Source: Chaenocephalus aceratus
Lineage: Eukaryota; Chordata; Actinopteri; Perciformes; Channichthyidae
Length of the DNA: 64,000 bases
Reading direction: 5' to 3'
Assembly: GCA_023974075.1 (NCBI GenBank)
Contig: CM043796.1
Span: 23,986,927 to 24,050,926, forward strand
Shown in pieces: positions 28,960 to 41,184 of the stretch (position 1 is the stretch's first letter; the number at the start of each line of letters is the position of its first letter). Both the position numbers and the translations under genes were made by a program. The notes below the pieces were generated by a model. It was not told where the DNA came from and did not search any database. It saw nothing but the letters and a program-made list of their open reading frames with translations.

Positions 28960-29740
28960 AGTATTTATTTGTGATGAATAGTAATGACGGCATACTTACA
29001 AAGCACTTGTTTAATATGGAGAGGGCTCAAGAGGAGCGAGGATCGTTCCTTCACTGCTTTAACAGGGCCGGCGTGCTCCGAGGCGGACGATGGGAACTAC
29101 CAAACCCTGCCCGGCCCTCCACCTCCCATCTGCATTCAAAAACACTTGCCGTCCCTTAACACTGGCCCTGCCTCGGTGCTGAATAAAACATTAAACACCA
29201 TTCTGAGATATTAACCTACTTATTGAAAAAAAAGTCAGTGATTTCTGCCGATTTGGTCGGCTTTCAATGCCCCGCTGCCCCCAACCCAGCCCAAACCCCA
29301 CCCCCCCCCCACCCCACCATCAACCGCCGAGCCTGTAACCTAAATTATCCAGCAATGCTCTTTCACTCCAGTTAAGGGAATAAACATGCCTTTAACACTT
29401 CAAAAGGCAAAAGCTGCACTCACTCTGTGTTGTTGGTTTTTTCCCTTCACTTCTTAAGTTCTGTAATTATTCAATATGGGTGATAATGAGCTCATGGTTG
29501 ACCTTGCGGATAAAGAATATTTCCTTTTATGTTTATGCTTCATGTTTTCCAGGCTAATTAAGAAAAAACAGTGCTTAATCTTTCACCAAAAGCAGCAAAA
29601 CACACCGGGCCCTCGGATCTTAGAGGCGCAGTGGGAGGACCCCCGGTTAATAAGCAGCATCCAGGCCCCGGTGTATAACTGGCAAAGGGTTCGGCAGCCA
29701 TGGATCAAACAGTCGTAACCTCCTGTTCAAAATAAGCTGC
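28960..29740. promoter_or_regulatory. Candidate enhancer cluster
   Basis: Long repeat-poor stretch with GAATAAAACATTAAACACC near 29181, CTAAATTATCCAGCAATGC near 29341, CTGTAATTATTCAATATGGG near 29461 and AGGCTAATTAAGAAAAAAC near 29551. The AT-core sites alternate with GC-balanced unique sequence. Conservation is not tested. Confidence 0.4.
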
Positions 29741-30450
29741 AATCAGATCGGTTGGGGGATCTTTAACCGGGGAGGAGAGGAGCGTATTTTGTGTGAGAAT
29801 GAGGCAGAACAGACGGGGGAAGCAAGCATGAAAAAGAACGTGAGGGCGGGAGGTGTGGTATGTTTGCAAGTGCATATGTGTGGTTCATAGAGAAGATGGC
29901 CGCTCATCAGTACGTGCCTGAACGGAACCCAGAGGGGGGGGCGGACTGAGCCCCTGCGCTTAATTGGGCACCAAATGTTACCGAGTCCCTTCCCAAACAA
30001 CTTGGAGGTGACACATGGACGAGTGAGGGAGAGGAGTGGAGCTTGTGGAGAGAGGAATGGAGCAGAGGGTTTAGCACCTCCTGCGGCCAAGTTCTTTCTC
30101 TCCCTCTGGGTTTTTAGGTCGGCATGGAGGACCCGCGTGAGTGATGGTGCATTTGGCCTCTCGCTGTGCCGAGGATGACGGGCAAAGTGAACCCCTCTTT
30201 GATGGGCAGATGGAAATGAGGCTAGTTTCACGTATGTGTTGCCGAGCGTTCATCTGTTGCAGAGAAGTTGCAATTTGGTAAAAATGCATCAAGTCGTAAA
30301 AAACAAAAGCTCGTCCCTAAAACAAATCTACGCTTTGGGAGAATAGGTGTAAAATGAAATGTGACACTTGCCTTCAATTATTTAATTACACGGAAAAGCA
30401 GGAAATAAAATGCAGTTTTTGTTTAAGAAGACAAGGACTTTTGACAAGCA
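29741..30450. other. Spacer, no gene seen
   Basis: Unique sequence. The 162-codon minus-strand frame at 29743-30231 shows no recognisable domain and is read as a chance frame. Confidence 0.35.
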
Positions 30451-30454
30451 AGAC

Positions 30455-30720
30455 GGGAACAAAAATCGTAATTTCTTTCCAGTTCATCAAAGCCTTCCGC
30501 CGGCTAATCCCTTTCTTATATAAATAGCTCTTTTGGTGGAGAGGGTAGCTGCCGCATAGAGCTCTAACCCTTCTGTCCCTGAAGCTACAGCCAGGATAAG
30601 CTGTGTGTTGGATTGGCACATCGGGCTGCCTGGGGCCTGCTGCTGCGCTGGCCGCCAGTGCAGATGAGGGCAGGGCTGGGCAATGCCAGCTTGTAGTCGG
30701 ATTAAAAACGACTCATTTAT
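30455..30720. promoter_or_regulatory. Candidate enhancer-like block
   Basis: Unique sequence with CCGGCTAATCCCTTTCTTAT (a TAATCC bicoid/Otx-type site) followed by ATAAATAGCTC. It continues into GC-balanced sequence to 30680. Confidence 0.3.
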
Positions 30721-30859
30721 TCACTGAAGTATCGTGCAAGCGACCGGGCCAAAGTGGGGTGAGGCGAAAGGGGGAGAGGAGGGTCGAACAGCGGCGAGAT
30801 GGGGGCAGCTTGGGTGGGAGAGAGGGTCCTCTGCTCTCTGGCCCTGGGCCCACCCTCCC

Positions 30860-30880
30860 TCCCTCATCATCATCATCATC
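30860..30880. repeat. (CAT)n short tandem repeat
   Basis: Five CAT units in an otherwise GC-rich segment. Confidence 0.8.
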
Positions 30881-31589
30881 CCGCTCTCCTACCTTTTTGC
30901 CTGTTACTTTATCTTTCTTGCTGCCAGAAGCCATTACCCGCAGTGTAGAGGAAGGCGGCCGGCAGGGTGGCATCTCCTAGTGCCCGGGTGACAGATGTGC
31001 CGCTCGGCTTTGGTGGTGAAGGAGGTAAGGGGTGGAAAGTGATTGGGCTACCATGGGTCAGGAAGTGGGGCACAGAGGGCTGTAGAAGGAGGAGGAGGGA
31101 CAGAGAGTCAGGGAGAGTGACAAGAACTGGCTGTGTGACCTTTGGTATCGCACGAGTTACTTAAAGGGGCACAGGCCCTGCTTTTAAGGGCATGCTTGGC
31201 AGTAGTGGGCGCCGTGGAGGTTGAAGGCCGAACACGGATGCCAGGGCAAGGAGAGGTGGCCTCGATACCGACTCCTCTGGTTGAGCCCAGGACCCCGCTG
31301 TCCCTGCAACACCTCAGGGAGGATAAGTAGAGGACAACTGGCAACGTCTGCAGATTCATCGGAGATAGTTCACTGTGGACGGACTCACCTCTGCAGCTTA
31401 GAGCCATTGCCAGCATCAATCTTAGAGTCCTCAAGTCAGACTTTGACCCAAAAGAGTGACGGCATATTTAAAAGAGGCCACTAGTTCATGTCTAAAAAGC
31501 TTTTATTTCATTTTAAAATGTAGATAATTGTGAGAGAATAGTTTAAACGTGAGAAAGAAAACCTTCCTTTCTCCAATGGCACACACTCA

Positions 31590-31880
31590 GGTCACTGACA
31601 GGCCAACGCTGTGTGTGTGCGTCTGTGTGTGACAAGGGGGGTGAGGCTTGAAGGGTTTTATCGGCTCTAATTACTCCCGATAGCTGTAAATTTACAGGTT
31701 ACAGCAGGGAGAAATCGGCAAGATTCACACTTCTGCGTCAGCAATCTGTCGCCATTACTGCGCAGAGCAACACTGCCGGCCAGTCGGCGAGCGGGAGGAA
31801 ACAGTAAACAACAACGGCGTGTGACAGATTAGCCGCGCGGGCTAAAGTACCTTCACTGACACATCATTTCTCTCGCTCCC
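31590..31880. promoter_or_regulatory. Strong candidate enhancer block
   Basis: Dense unique sequence: GGCTCTAATTACTCCCGATA near 31662, GCTGTAAATTTACAGGTTAC near 31683, GCGTCAGCAATCTGTCGCCA near 31735 and GACAGATTAGCCGCG near 31822. Long, repeat-free and motif-rich, as expected of a conserved non-coding element, but conservation was not tested. Confidence 0.4.
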
Positions 31881-31975
31881 CCGAGTTTGTTTCGCGCAGC
31901 TGTCACCAATAAAATGGAAAAGCAGGAGATGGGGAGGGGAGGTGGCTTTTGTTCCAGATCCAGAGAGGTGGGTGG

Positions 31976-32040
31976 TGGAAGGAGGAGGAGGAGGAGGAGG
32001 AGAAGGAAGGGGTGGAGGAGCTGGAGGAAATGGAGATGGG
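31976..32040. repeat. (GGA)n purine-rich tract
   Basis: Imperfect GGA/GAA triplet run of about 65 bases. Confidence 0.85.
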
Positions 32041-32084
32041 AGGGAGAGTTAGTAAGAGTGACCTGTTTCTAAAGTCTGGCCTCA

Positions 32085-32285
32085 CTTCTTAACGTGCATT
32101 AGGTGGAAACCAGGGCACTTTCTTTTCTTTCGCTGACTGTAATTACCCTCGCTATTTCTCCCTTTTTAGGTCTGCAGTACAATTGCCAGTGGTCACACTG
32201 AAGTGGTAATTGTAGTTGCGTTTGCATCCGCCTGTGGTGGTGCAGTCAGCACGGAGCAGGTATTCTAGAGGCTAAGCATTATCTA
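32085..32285. promoter_or_regulatory. Candidate enhancer-like block
   Basis: Includes GACTGTAATTACCCTCGC near 32136, then ACAATTGCCAGTGGTCAC and GTGGTAATTGTAGTTGCG. Three homeodomain-type cores occur within about 80 bp of repeat-free sequence. Confidence 0.35.
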
Positions 32286-34036
32286 CAGTATGTGAACACA
32301 TTTGTTAACGCTGCAGCACTGCAGACCGCCGCTCTCCTCCCGTCCCATGTGGCTCTCCTTCTCCTGGTCCCACGCAGCTCAGAGAGGAGCCAGGTCGGTC
32401 CGGTGCCAGAGCGGGCTGGTGGGCTACGATACTCTTCCCCCCTGTCCACCTCATTGCCTACAGACAGCCTATCCGGCCAGCTCAGTCGTCAGTACACGGG
32501 GCTGACGCCGCGTACATCCTGGCAAACTGATTTTCCCTTGACCTCTGACGAGAGGACGTTCTCCAAGTTGTTGGCTCATCAACCGGGACAGTTTTTCTCG
32601 GCCAGCTCAAAGAAACAAAAGAGGGGCATTCTTGGAGTAAAAACTTAAACTGAAGCAGAACGTCCGACTAAAAATGGTACTGGTAATAAATAAAAAAGCT
32701 GTTGCCGATACATATGGTTCAATGTATGCATCTCTTTTTCATGCACGATAACCACACCAGATGAATTATGTTTACATTCTTTATTTCTAGAGAGTTAGTA
32801 TTGTACTGAGAACATGGTATGCAGTTGAAAATAATAACTCAAAATACTGTATGTTTAGTTTTACTATTAAAGGAGATGATTATGGAGCCTTTGGTCAATC
32901 CGCTCTGTTATGGAAAAACTACACTGGAAACGCATTTTAAGGCGTAAACTGGTACAGTTTGGAAAAATGAAACAATTACTTGAAACTGCTCCACACGAGG
33001 GCTGAGGATTATTATCTTTAGTATCATTGTTACGTTTTTGTATGTATTGTTATGGCACTTATAGCTAGTACCGTCTAGTACCATCATATTTCAAAGAAGG
33101 CCAACATCACGACAGCTGATATCGCAAACACTGCCACCAAAACAATTTAGATTTATGAATAGCACAAGAGATAAGAGAGGAATATATAGATTTGAGATTT
33201 TAGGTTGAACTGTCAGTTTAGGCAAGCAAGTTTATTTATATACGCACCTTTTCAATCCAAGGAATACAAATCCCCAAAATGTCCCTGGGCCAGATGGAAG
33301 CCTCTGGTGCAGGTGTTGTCTCCACCCCCATCAGCGAGCACATCCATAACGCCCGGTGCTGGTGGGGTGATCCGTAGGTCTGGCCCTGTCCTGTTTCATT
33401 TCTAACGGGAGACTGCATGGTGACACTGCGTGCCAACCTCCAGAGCCCCCCAGTTCTTCTCACAAGTGCCATATGGGCGGCCCAGCCCCATTCCAATTAG
33501 CGGGGCCTGAGCAGAGGCAAGAGCAGGCCTGGACCCCCGCCCTCCTGGCCTTCCCCTGGCACTGCCACAGGGCATGTCCTGCCCACTGCCAGCTGCCCAC
33601 ACTAGGTCAGAGGACGCAACAGCCGCTGCCTACCTGAGTCTGGCAGCAAGCAGCCGCTGGTTACAATGAGACACGATGAATCAATGCTGAGGAAAGACCA
33701 TTGCAAACACTGTACTACCAAGACAGGAGCCACACAAGGGAACACGCTGCAGGGCTACCGCACAGCAGAACATTCGAATAACAGTTACAAATACTTGTTT
33801 TACATTCAGTCTCAAAACACAAACGCAGTTTCTTGCTTCATGGACCAACCTGTAACTTATTATGCTAAATCATTGTATGTTATGCCTCTGAACATCCTCA
33901 TGTGTCCTTTATCTCTGAAAAGTATGCAATTATTATCAATGCCTTTTCTGTTTAAATGTCAAAGGTTATGATAGGAAATTGTCAAATGGGTCCAAGCTTT
34001 TTAACAAAAAAATGATAATGGCGATACAAATATAAT

Positions 34037-34037
<1 letters not shown>
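32286..34037. other. Intergenic, no gene seen
   Basis: The 118-codon frame at 32292-32648 has no recognisable domain. A retroelement-like fragment (GTTTATTTATATACGCACC) lies at about 33218-33262. A GC-rich unique block lies at 33270-33660. No exon was recognised. Confidence 0.35.

Positions 34038-34106
<69 letters not shown>
34038..34106. repeat. (GT)n microsatellite
   Basis: About 69 bases of uninterrupted GT dinucleotides. Confidence 0.97.
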
Positions 34107-34107
<1 letters not shown>

Positions 34108-34419
34108 TGTGGCTCAGCACATAAACAAAGTCTCCTCTCAGATGAATACAATTGAAACACACAATTATGTAATTCAAACACTACTCGGATGTAAGCTGAT
34201 ATGTGTTTACACACGATTACCAGGCCCTGGTCTTCACCTCATGTATTTTGTGAAGTAGGTTAAAGTGTTGGGTGCACAGGCATGTAACGTGTGTGTGAGG
34301 GCACTTTCCCTAAAGACGTGCAGAGGAAAGCGAGAGGAGGCCGGGTGGAGGAGAGACATCCAGCACATCACATGGGAATGTCAGCGTGTGCCTCGGCAGC
34401 CTGTACCTGCCACAGGACC

Positions 34420-34610
34420 CGGGGCCTTTTTTAATTAATCATCACACAAGATGAATAATTCAGCCATTATCGCTGGAAATAAATAGAAAGGCTGGCTTTC
34501 CTCCGCAGTTCCTCACCCAATCACTTTGCATGTTTCACTTAATAAACAGCATATTAGGGCTGGGCCCTAGTAAACATACACTCCAGCTAATAGGCAGTGG
34601 AAGGATATTG
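34420..34610. promoter_or_regulatory. Strong candidate enhancer block
   Basis: TTTTTTAATTAATCATCAC near 34428, AGATGAATAATTCAGCC and ATTATCGCTGGAAATAAATA are followed by TCACTTTGCATGTTTC and CTTAATAAACAGC. Homeodomain and POU-like cores are packed into repeat-free sequence. Confidence 0.4.
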
Positions 34611-37600
34611 TAAACTAAACAAATAGTCTCTTGATTCAGCAGTTCTAGAAAAGTTACTTTTTATAATAATAGAGTCCAACAGATTTATATTATCATGCAA
34701 ATGACCACAGGTGATGTACTGCTTGGCCAGTGCTCATCATTTTCTATTGGATGTATTTTTAAAGAAAACACAAAAGAAAAACTACTATTTTAAACTTAAA
34801 ACTGTCAGTCAACGAGTGCGCATGTGTATGGGCTTGGGCAATGCAACAACTCTCTAATTGGAAATGATGCCATGATGTTAAACTCACGATCAGGCGGCTC
34901 GGCTTGCCTTCTCTGTGAAGTCCATTCAAAAACATGTCCAAAATGGTATGCTGGGTAACCGCTGGTGAAATGTTACCGCATGTTGACCACTACCAACAAC
35001 TACCAACAACACCGCAAGTGACAAGGTAAACGCTTTAGTTTCCAAAACTGCAATTGATGCCACTTTTTTTATGAAATCCACCATGTGGTTGTCCAGCTGC
35101 ACCAACCACGTTGTTGTCATTTTCAATAAAGCATGCCGCCAAACATTTTCAAGGCAGTCAAATGAGGTTTAGATAATTATAATACCTTTGAACTTCGCCT
35201 GAGGTTACCGTGAGCTACAATAAAAGCACCCACAAAACAACAACCAGCTAGCAAACAAATTAAGCTCATAAGACAAAACACTTAATTGAGATGCAAGCTT
35301 GCAACCAAAGTGCTCTTGATTTATAGCTTCTTATCTCAAGATAACATGATATTCAAATATTATCAGTAGAAAATAAAATGTTGATTCCTCTTATAGGTTT
35401 ATCAGAGTGCCATGCCAGCATGCAGACAGCGTCTTGACAACTGTAACAATGAATATAGGCTGAAACACGAAGGAGTATCCATATTGATTCATCAGACACT
35501 GCATATAGCCTACATATTTAACCCAGATAGAATATTTAACCCAGGTTAGCCTGAAGCGGTGATGTCCAGGCCCCTGTGGTGCTGATTAGGCAAACACAGC
35601 AGATTCCATTATTTCCCCTCCACATCCAACTAAGAGCATACTTTGACTACTTAGGTTATACTGCGAAATGGGCCCTTTGTTGTTTTCTTTGTATTAATTA
35701 TTAATTAAAAATATTATATTTACAGGAAAGATCAACACATAAACATTATGAAAGCATCATACATCAACGCAGGAAAAGCACCATGCTCTGAAGCCAAGCA
35801 CTGGCCAAACCTCATTACAATAACCAGGTCCATCACGTGATGCCTTTGGGCTTAAAAATGGCACTATTTTCTCATACACTAACCTTGGGAAAATGTGTCT
35901 GTAAATCAGCGTTCATTGTTTCAGATTTCAAATTCCAGTATGACACTTAAACAGCCCTTATTTAAATTGTGGGATGATGAAAGTATGTTCTAAAAGGCAC
36001 TTAATTCTCCTTATAGCTTAATAAAGAGTTCACCTCTGAATAATGAACTGTATTAACTGTTATTAACCATTAAGACAACGAATAACCACAAGAAGAAATG
36101 CTTGGCAACTACCTGAAAACAACTCATAACGTATAAGTTATAGCAACACTGTACACATGAATAAGCAACAAATAGACATTATTTCACAGCAGACAGGTGT
36201 TACTAATCACACTAATTAGTGAGCTACTGTACTGTAGCATACTACAGTTAGCCTAAACCTACAGAAGCTAAATTATATTTAGCACAGCATTATTTGTGAT
36301 TATTTACACCTCTACTTTTCTGTAGCATTACAGCATTTCTCCCATGAGTATAGCTAAATGCCAAAAGAGCAGATTTGAGCACCAGCATACACCAAGACAT
36401 TTCTCAACATATCAACAGAGACTGAATGAAGCCAACATCCACTCAATATAGCACCAGAGTAGCATTAGCAGAAATAAAGCTAGCTTCTTACATTGTTGAA
36501 GAAGGCCAGATCTGGTTTGGCTGCGGAGGATAAATCAAAGTGTTCCACACAAAACAGGAAACTCCAGCTTGCTTTTTGATACGGCATGGAAGACTCTTGG
36601 TGGAATAGCTTGTAACTGAAAAGCTACATAAACAGCAGCAGCAACAAGTTGTTAGAGTTTTTAAACTGTTTACCTTTCTAAAAGAGCAGCACCTGCAGAC
36701 GGACTAAGCGCGTGGGCGTGGCACGAGGTTTAATAGTCCGCGTTATTGCAATGCTGGCATAATCAGGTAGTATCAACACATCTGAAAAGTCTACTCCAAT
36801 TGGGAAAATGTACAGAAATGCTATATGCTACAACATTTCAAAAACCAGAGAAATGTTAAAGACATGACTAAGTTACGTAATATAAAGCCGAAACATAATG
36901 TTTGATTTGTTGTTAAGAATTACATTAGTTGGAAAATGGAAAATACATTTTTGCTCATGTTATTTCTAGCCTAATATACTGTTTTGGTGGGAAATGTTAG
37001 TTGATATCAACAAAGAGTGATCTAGATTAGATATAAAGAGTAATTCATGGGCATTTTTGAATTCATGTTCAACTGCAACTAAAAACAGTTTAGCAAAATT
37101 ACACAAAAACAATTTACTGAGCTGAACCATAGTTTTAGTAACATTAGAGTTTAACATATCTGTCTCTACGATTTCACATGTTACTTTCTACTTCTGTCAA
37201 TATAATGTGCTGTAATGATGTGTGCATTTACTGTATACTGAGTGAACCACTACAATTATGTGAAACGGCCATTTCCCTTGATTATATAAGTAAGCAAGAG
37301 CAATTCAAAAATAATTTCTGCTAATCCTGTTATTTAAAGGAATTCTGCCTCACTACCGTAGGCATGAGGTAGATGTCAGAGGTTTCATCAGCAATATTTA
37401 ATAGAACATTGACAGAAATCAATTTGTATTCAGGAACACATACATCCTTTGCCCTCTGGTGATTTGTTGAACAAGTAATCACCCGTTGGTTCTGGCCTTC
37501 AGTCTGTAAAAACAGTTCCCAGCATGTACCATTATTCCTGCACTGAAGCCCTTCCTCTGATCCTGACATGTGATCACCTTGACCTTTAACAGGTGACTGC

Positions 37601-38730
37601 ACATCCCTGAGGGGAGCTAAATAAAAGACTAGCACTGTGTTTCCCGCTGTTGTCACTTGATGTGATATCAATAGTCTCTCATTGAGATGGGACATTCACT
37701 GTTTCTGTGTGAAGCAGTACATCTCAGAGCATCGCCTGTTAGAGGCTGTCAGTATGTAAGAAGGGGGGGGGGGCTTCTCTTCCCTCCAAGGACAGCATGG
37801 TGGGGGCAGAGGAGCACTGATTGAGAGCAACACCTGTCAGGTGAGCGTTTCGCAGTTTGACGTCGCAGAAGGGCGCCCAGGTCGACTGCTATGACTGCTA
37901 ATCTCTGACGTGGCATCCTGCCGGTCTCCAGAGGGAGGAGAACGCCAGGAGCCTGCACGGAGAAGCTTTTCCTGGGCTGCAGTCCTGCTAATGTCTCCCC
38001 AAACAGAGCGAACCGTGCTGATATGCTTCTAAATACATTTCATTATCATCATCATGATTTATATCACTAATTGTGTGTACCCGGTAATGTGCTGCAGCAG
38101 CGCCCTCCTGGGAGGTGTCTGAGAGACTGAATGATTAAAACATGTATGATGAACCATGCATCAAAACGTCCCTGCGGGGCTCCCCCTCACAAGATACATG
38201 TAAGCTAGCTTGCAGTGACACTCGGAGCAAGCAAACAGCAGAGGAGGAGGTTCTACTGAGGGTTGAAGGCTGAAGAGGAACCTGCAGGCAATAACAAGAC
38301 AGCAGGAGGATATTAGAGATGCAGGGGAATTGACCTGAGCTGACCCCATCCATATCCATAAACCCTCAGTACATAACCTATACCTTCAGACATGACTCCA
38401 CAGCAGCCTAAATAATTCTACACCATACATAACCAAAGGCCGAGGTTCAAATCATCGCCCGGCTACTTTGGGCCTGTTTCCGCCTTTGCGTGTTGATGGC
38501 TGACAGGAGGGATAACGTTTTTGTGACAGCATTTGATGAATGTTTAATCCAACATTCATACATCCCAGGCTGGGATATGGTCCCCAGTCAAAACCCACCA
38601 ACGACACACAGCAGGTGTGTGAAATTTCATTCACTACACGCTTCATTCCGAATGAAACCATACCATGGTCCCGTTCATTTATTCATTCGATTATCGAAAC
38701 AAAAAGACAGAAAATGAGAGATTAAAACAT
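34611..38730. other. AT-rich desert, no gene seen
   Basis: About 4 kb of mostly AT-rich sequence, including a short tandem duplication ACCAACAACT at 34988-35007, a pair of ATTTAACCCAG units near 35516-35544 and a G run near 37764-37774. Some GC-balanced sequence lies at 37440-37980. No ddx31 or other coding exon was recognised. Confidence 0.4.
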
Positions 38731-39100
38731 GGTGGGCGAGCTATTACGTGTTGTCTCGCAGATTTGTGTAACAATTTGTTTTGTGACAAATAACTCCTGC
38801 CTGTTGGAATCCTGCTGTCATCTCGCTGAGAGTCAGGAGAGTTACTGCGAGAGAGGAGCTTTCATGTGAGGGCGGGTGACAAATCACTGTCTGCCGGCAA
38901 GTCTCCAGCTCTGCATCCGACTGTTTGACCCTCTGACCTGTCCTGTAGCATCTGGTGACTCATCGCATAGAGCATGCTGATATATATCTGAGCCATCAAC
39001 CGAGGAAGGGATAGTTTTCATATTTTTTCTGTTAATTAACGATGAATTGAAATGTGACAATTAATGATCCCTCTGAGTGACTGATGTCGGACGGATGAAA
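38731..39100. promoter_or_regulatory. Weak candidate enhancer-like block
   Basis: Unique sequence with GGTGACTCATCGCATAG (AP-1-like) near 38954 and CTGTTAATTAACGATGAATT near 39028. Support is texture only. Confidence 0.22.
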
Positions 39101-39214
39101 TGACTGATGTGGTGCCTGTCAGGCTCATTCTTCTGTTCTCTCTGAGCCGTGAATATGTCATTGTTGAGCGCCAGCCCAATCTGGTTGAGTGATTGTGTCA
39201 CATGGATAGCAACA

Positions 39215-39262
39215 TTTCCCCATGGAACACATTAAAGTTTCATCTAATCTAATCTAATTAAA
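39215..39262 (+). repeat. Retroelement-like 3' tail
   Basis: CATTAAAGTTTCATCTAATC followed by a short TAATC repeat resembles the microsatellite-ended tail of fish LINEs or SINEs. The body cannot be recognised. Confidence 0.4.
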
Positions 39263-40790
39263 ACAAGGATGTGCAAGTCCTGACACACTGCCCAAGGCTG
39301 CATGTGCTGTTCTGTTCCGAGACATTACAGTCAATTTACGGCAGCTATTCTCCCTAACACAAACACTAAAACATGTTTAGTTTTCATTAGGAATTTAATA
39401 AAAGCTGTTTGAAAAGATAAATATGCTAAATAGGTGTGTGACTGTTGTTGAGTAGTGGGGTTACAATATGTTATTTATGATTCAGCAGTATCAAAAACCT
39501 TTAAAAAAAATCTATGGAGACTATATTTATATTTTCCAATACAAATGTTCCAGGATGCATACACATTGAAATGCTATGGCACAAATCAAGGTTGGATTTC
39601 ATAGCTGTGATATAAACAAAAACAAATAATTCTACATTTTTCTTCAGTTTAAATCCATATAAACTTCATTGTCATCGCACGCTAATGGACATATATTTTT
39701 TTCCTTTTCATTATTTCCTTTTAAATGTAACTGTGGTTTGTCACTACCAATAACTCGAGGCAAATGAAATGTAAAAAATAGAAAAAATACACATTTATGA
39801 AAGCAGTTCCAACATGTAAATTATACTAATTGCTTATATGCATAGCGAGCATATGTACTGTATGGTTAATTACAACACTCATTAATGTAACATATCTGTG
39901 CAAGGGTTATTGATTGTGATTCTTCAGATGCTTGCTGACAGTCTGTCGGGGGGTGAAGGCAGATTGATTGGCACTCAATTGAAGTGCATAGTTGAAAGGG
40001 CAATATGTCAGATATCAGGGATGCTTCTTCCATGTTTGATCCAGTGTCTAGTTTTCCTTATAGCTACAAAGGGTTAAAGATGTTTTTTGATACACCTCTT
40101 TCATATTTTGACATTACCATAACCTACACCTCTGAACAAAAGCAGTATAGTCCCAACATACTTTCATCTGCTTATCCTGAGACCTATGTATCAACTAAAC
40201 ATTTACAACCGTCTACAGTTAAACAACTTAAGGGGTCTGTATAATCATGTATGTAGAAAAATAAATCTTAAATCATTATATTGGATGACGACCCCTCTCA
40301 TCATTTGTGGATTATTTTAACCCTATGCAAAATATACTTTTTAGGCAAATAAAAGATGAAGAACATTTATACAATTGTGCATATACTGTGGCATGGTTTC
40401 CACCTAATAATTCATATTTGGTTTGCAGAGTACAGCCGACTTGGAGTACATTTAAATATATGGTTTCAGTTAAAAGCACATTTTCAGGGTGATTCAAACT
40501 GACACATTTGTTATTTAAAATAAAAACAATATCACACAATATGACATACACATAGATTAGTCAGGTAGCCTACACCTTACTAAATGCATTGTCCATTACA
40601 ACAGTCCTGCAATAAAAGGATTTCTAACATTATTAATTATTATTATTAAAAATATAGAAAAAAAATATTAAAATTGAGAATGCATTCAAATATAAATGTG
40701 TTATACTTATTTAATACTGTTTAAACAGCTGTGATAATTAGTCTGACCTGTCAGAATTAAACATTAATGTTGACATCAAACACAGTGCAC
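39263..40790. other. AT-rich spacer before gtf3c4, no gene seen
   Basis: Low-GC sequence with short chance frames. Given mammalian gene order, ddx31 might be expected to start leftward from the gtf3c4 promoter, but no DEAD-box helicase motif was found. Confidence 0.45.
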
Positions 40791-40794
40791 TATT

Positions 40795-40866
40795 TAACAC
40801 CGCGGAGGATGTGCCTCCTTCCTCCCCTCCCGCGCTCACCGACGTCACTTCCTCCGCAGGGAAAAC
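40795..40866 (+). promoter_or_regulatory. gtf3c4: gtf3c4 promoter region
   Basis: An abrupt switch from AT-rich to GC-rich sequence just before the start codon. GACGTCAC (CRE/ATF-like, 40841-40848) directly abuts ACTTCCTCCGC (ETS-like). No TATA box is seen. This matches a TATA-less housekeeping promoter. Confidence 0.6.
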
Positions 40867-41184
40867 ATGGCGGCTGCCAGTCAGTCGGCTTCGATGCCTT
40901 CTCTGCCTAGAACTGTAGTGATAAAAACAGAGCCAGAGGATGCGAGGATACTCTCGTGATAAGCCCGGTGGAGTGTGCCGATTAAGCGGGACCCTGTGCT
41001 CTCACTCATCGCCCCGGTCAGCGGGCTGCAGCCGCTCACATGGTCTCAGGATCACCGCCTGGCTGTGAGCACCACCAGCTCCGTGTCGCTGCTTGAGCTG
41101 GTGTGTGATGTGCAAAGCAACAAACAGGAGCTCACGCTGCACCGGACCTCCATCCCCGTCCCGACAGAAGCCACGAAGATGCGG
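40867..41184 (+). CDS. gtf3c4: gtf3c4 coding exon 1 (internal stops)
   Basis: The start MAAASQSASMPSLPR fits a vertebrate N-terminus. At 40957-40962 the frame reads TGA TAA. From 40975 the same frame gives KRDPVLSLIAPVSGLQPL, the conserved family sequence, through to TEATKMR at the donor gtaaat (41185). The shifted frame between about 40940 and 40976 is open (DTLVISPVEC), so a compensating pair of indels explains both stops. Confidence 0.8.

Noticed and set aside
29743..30231. A 162-codon minus-strand gene
   Set aside because: No recognisable domain; the composition is that of surrounding GC-balanced intergenic DNA.
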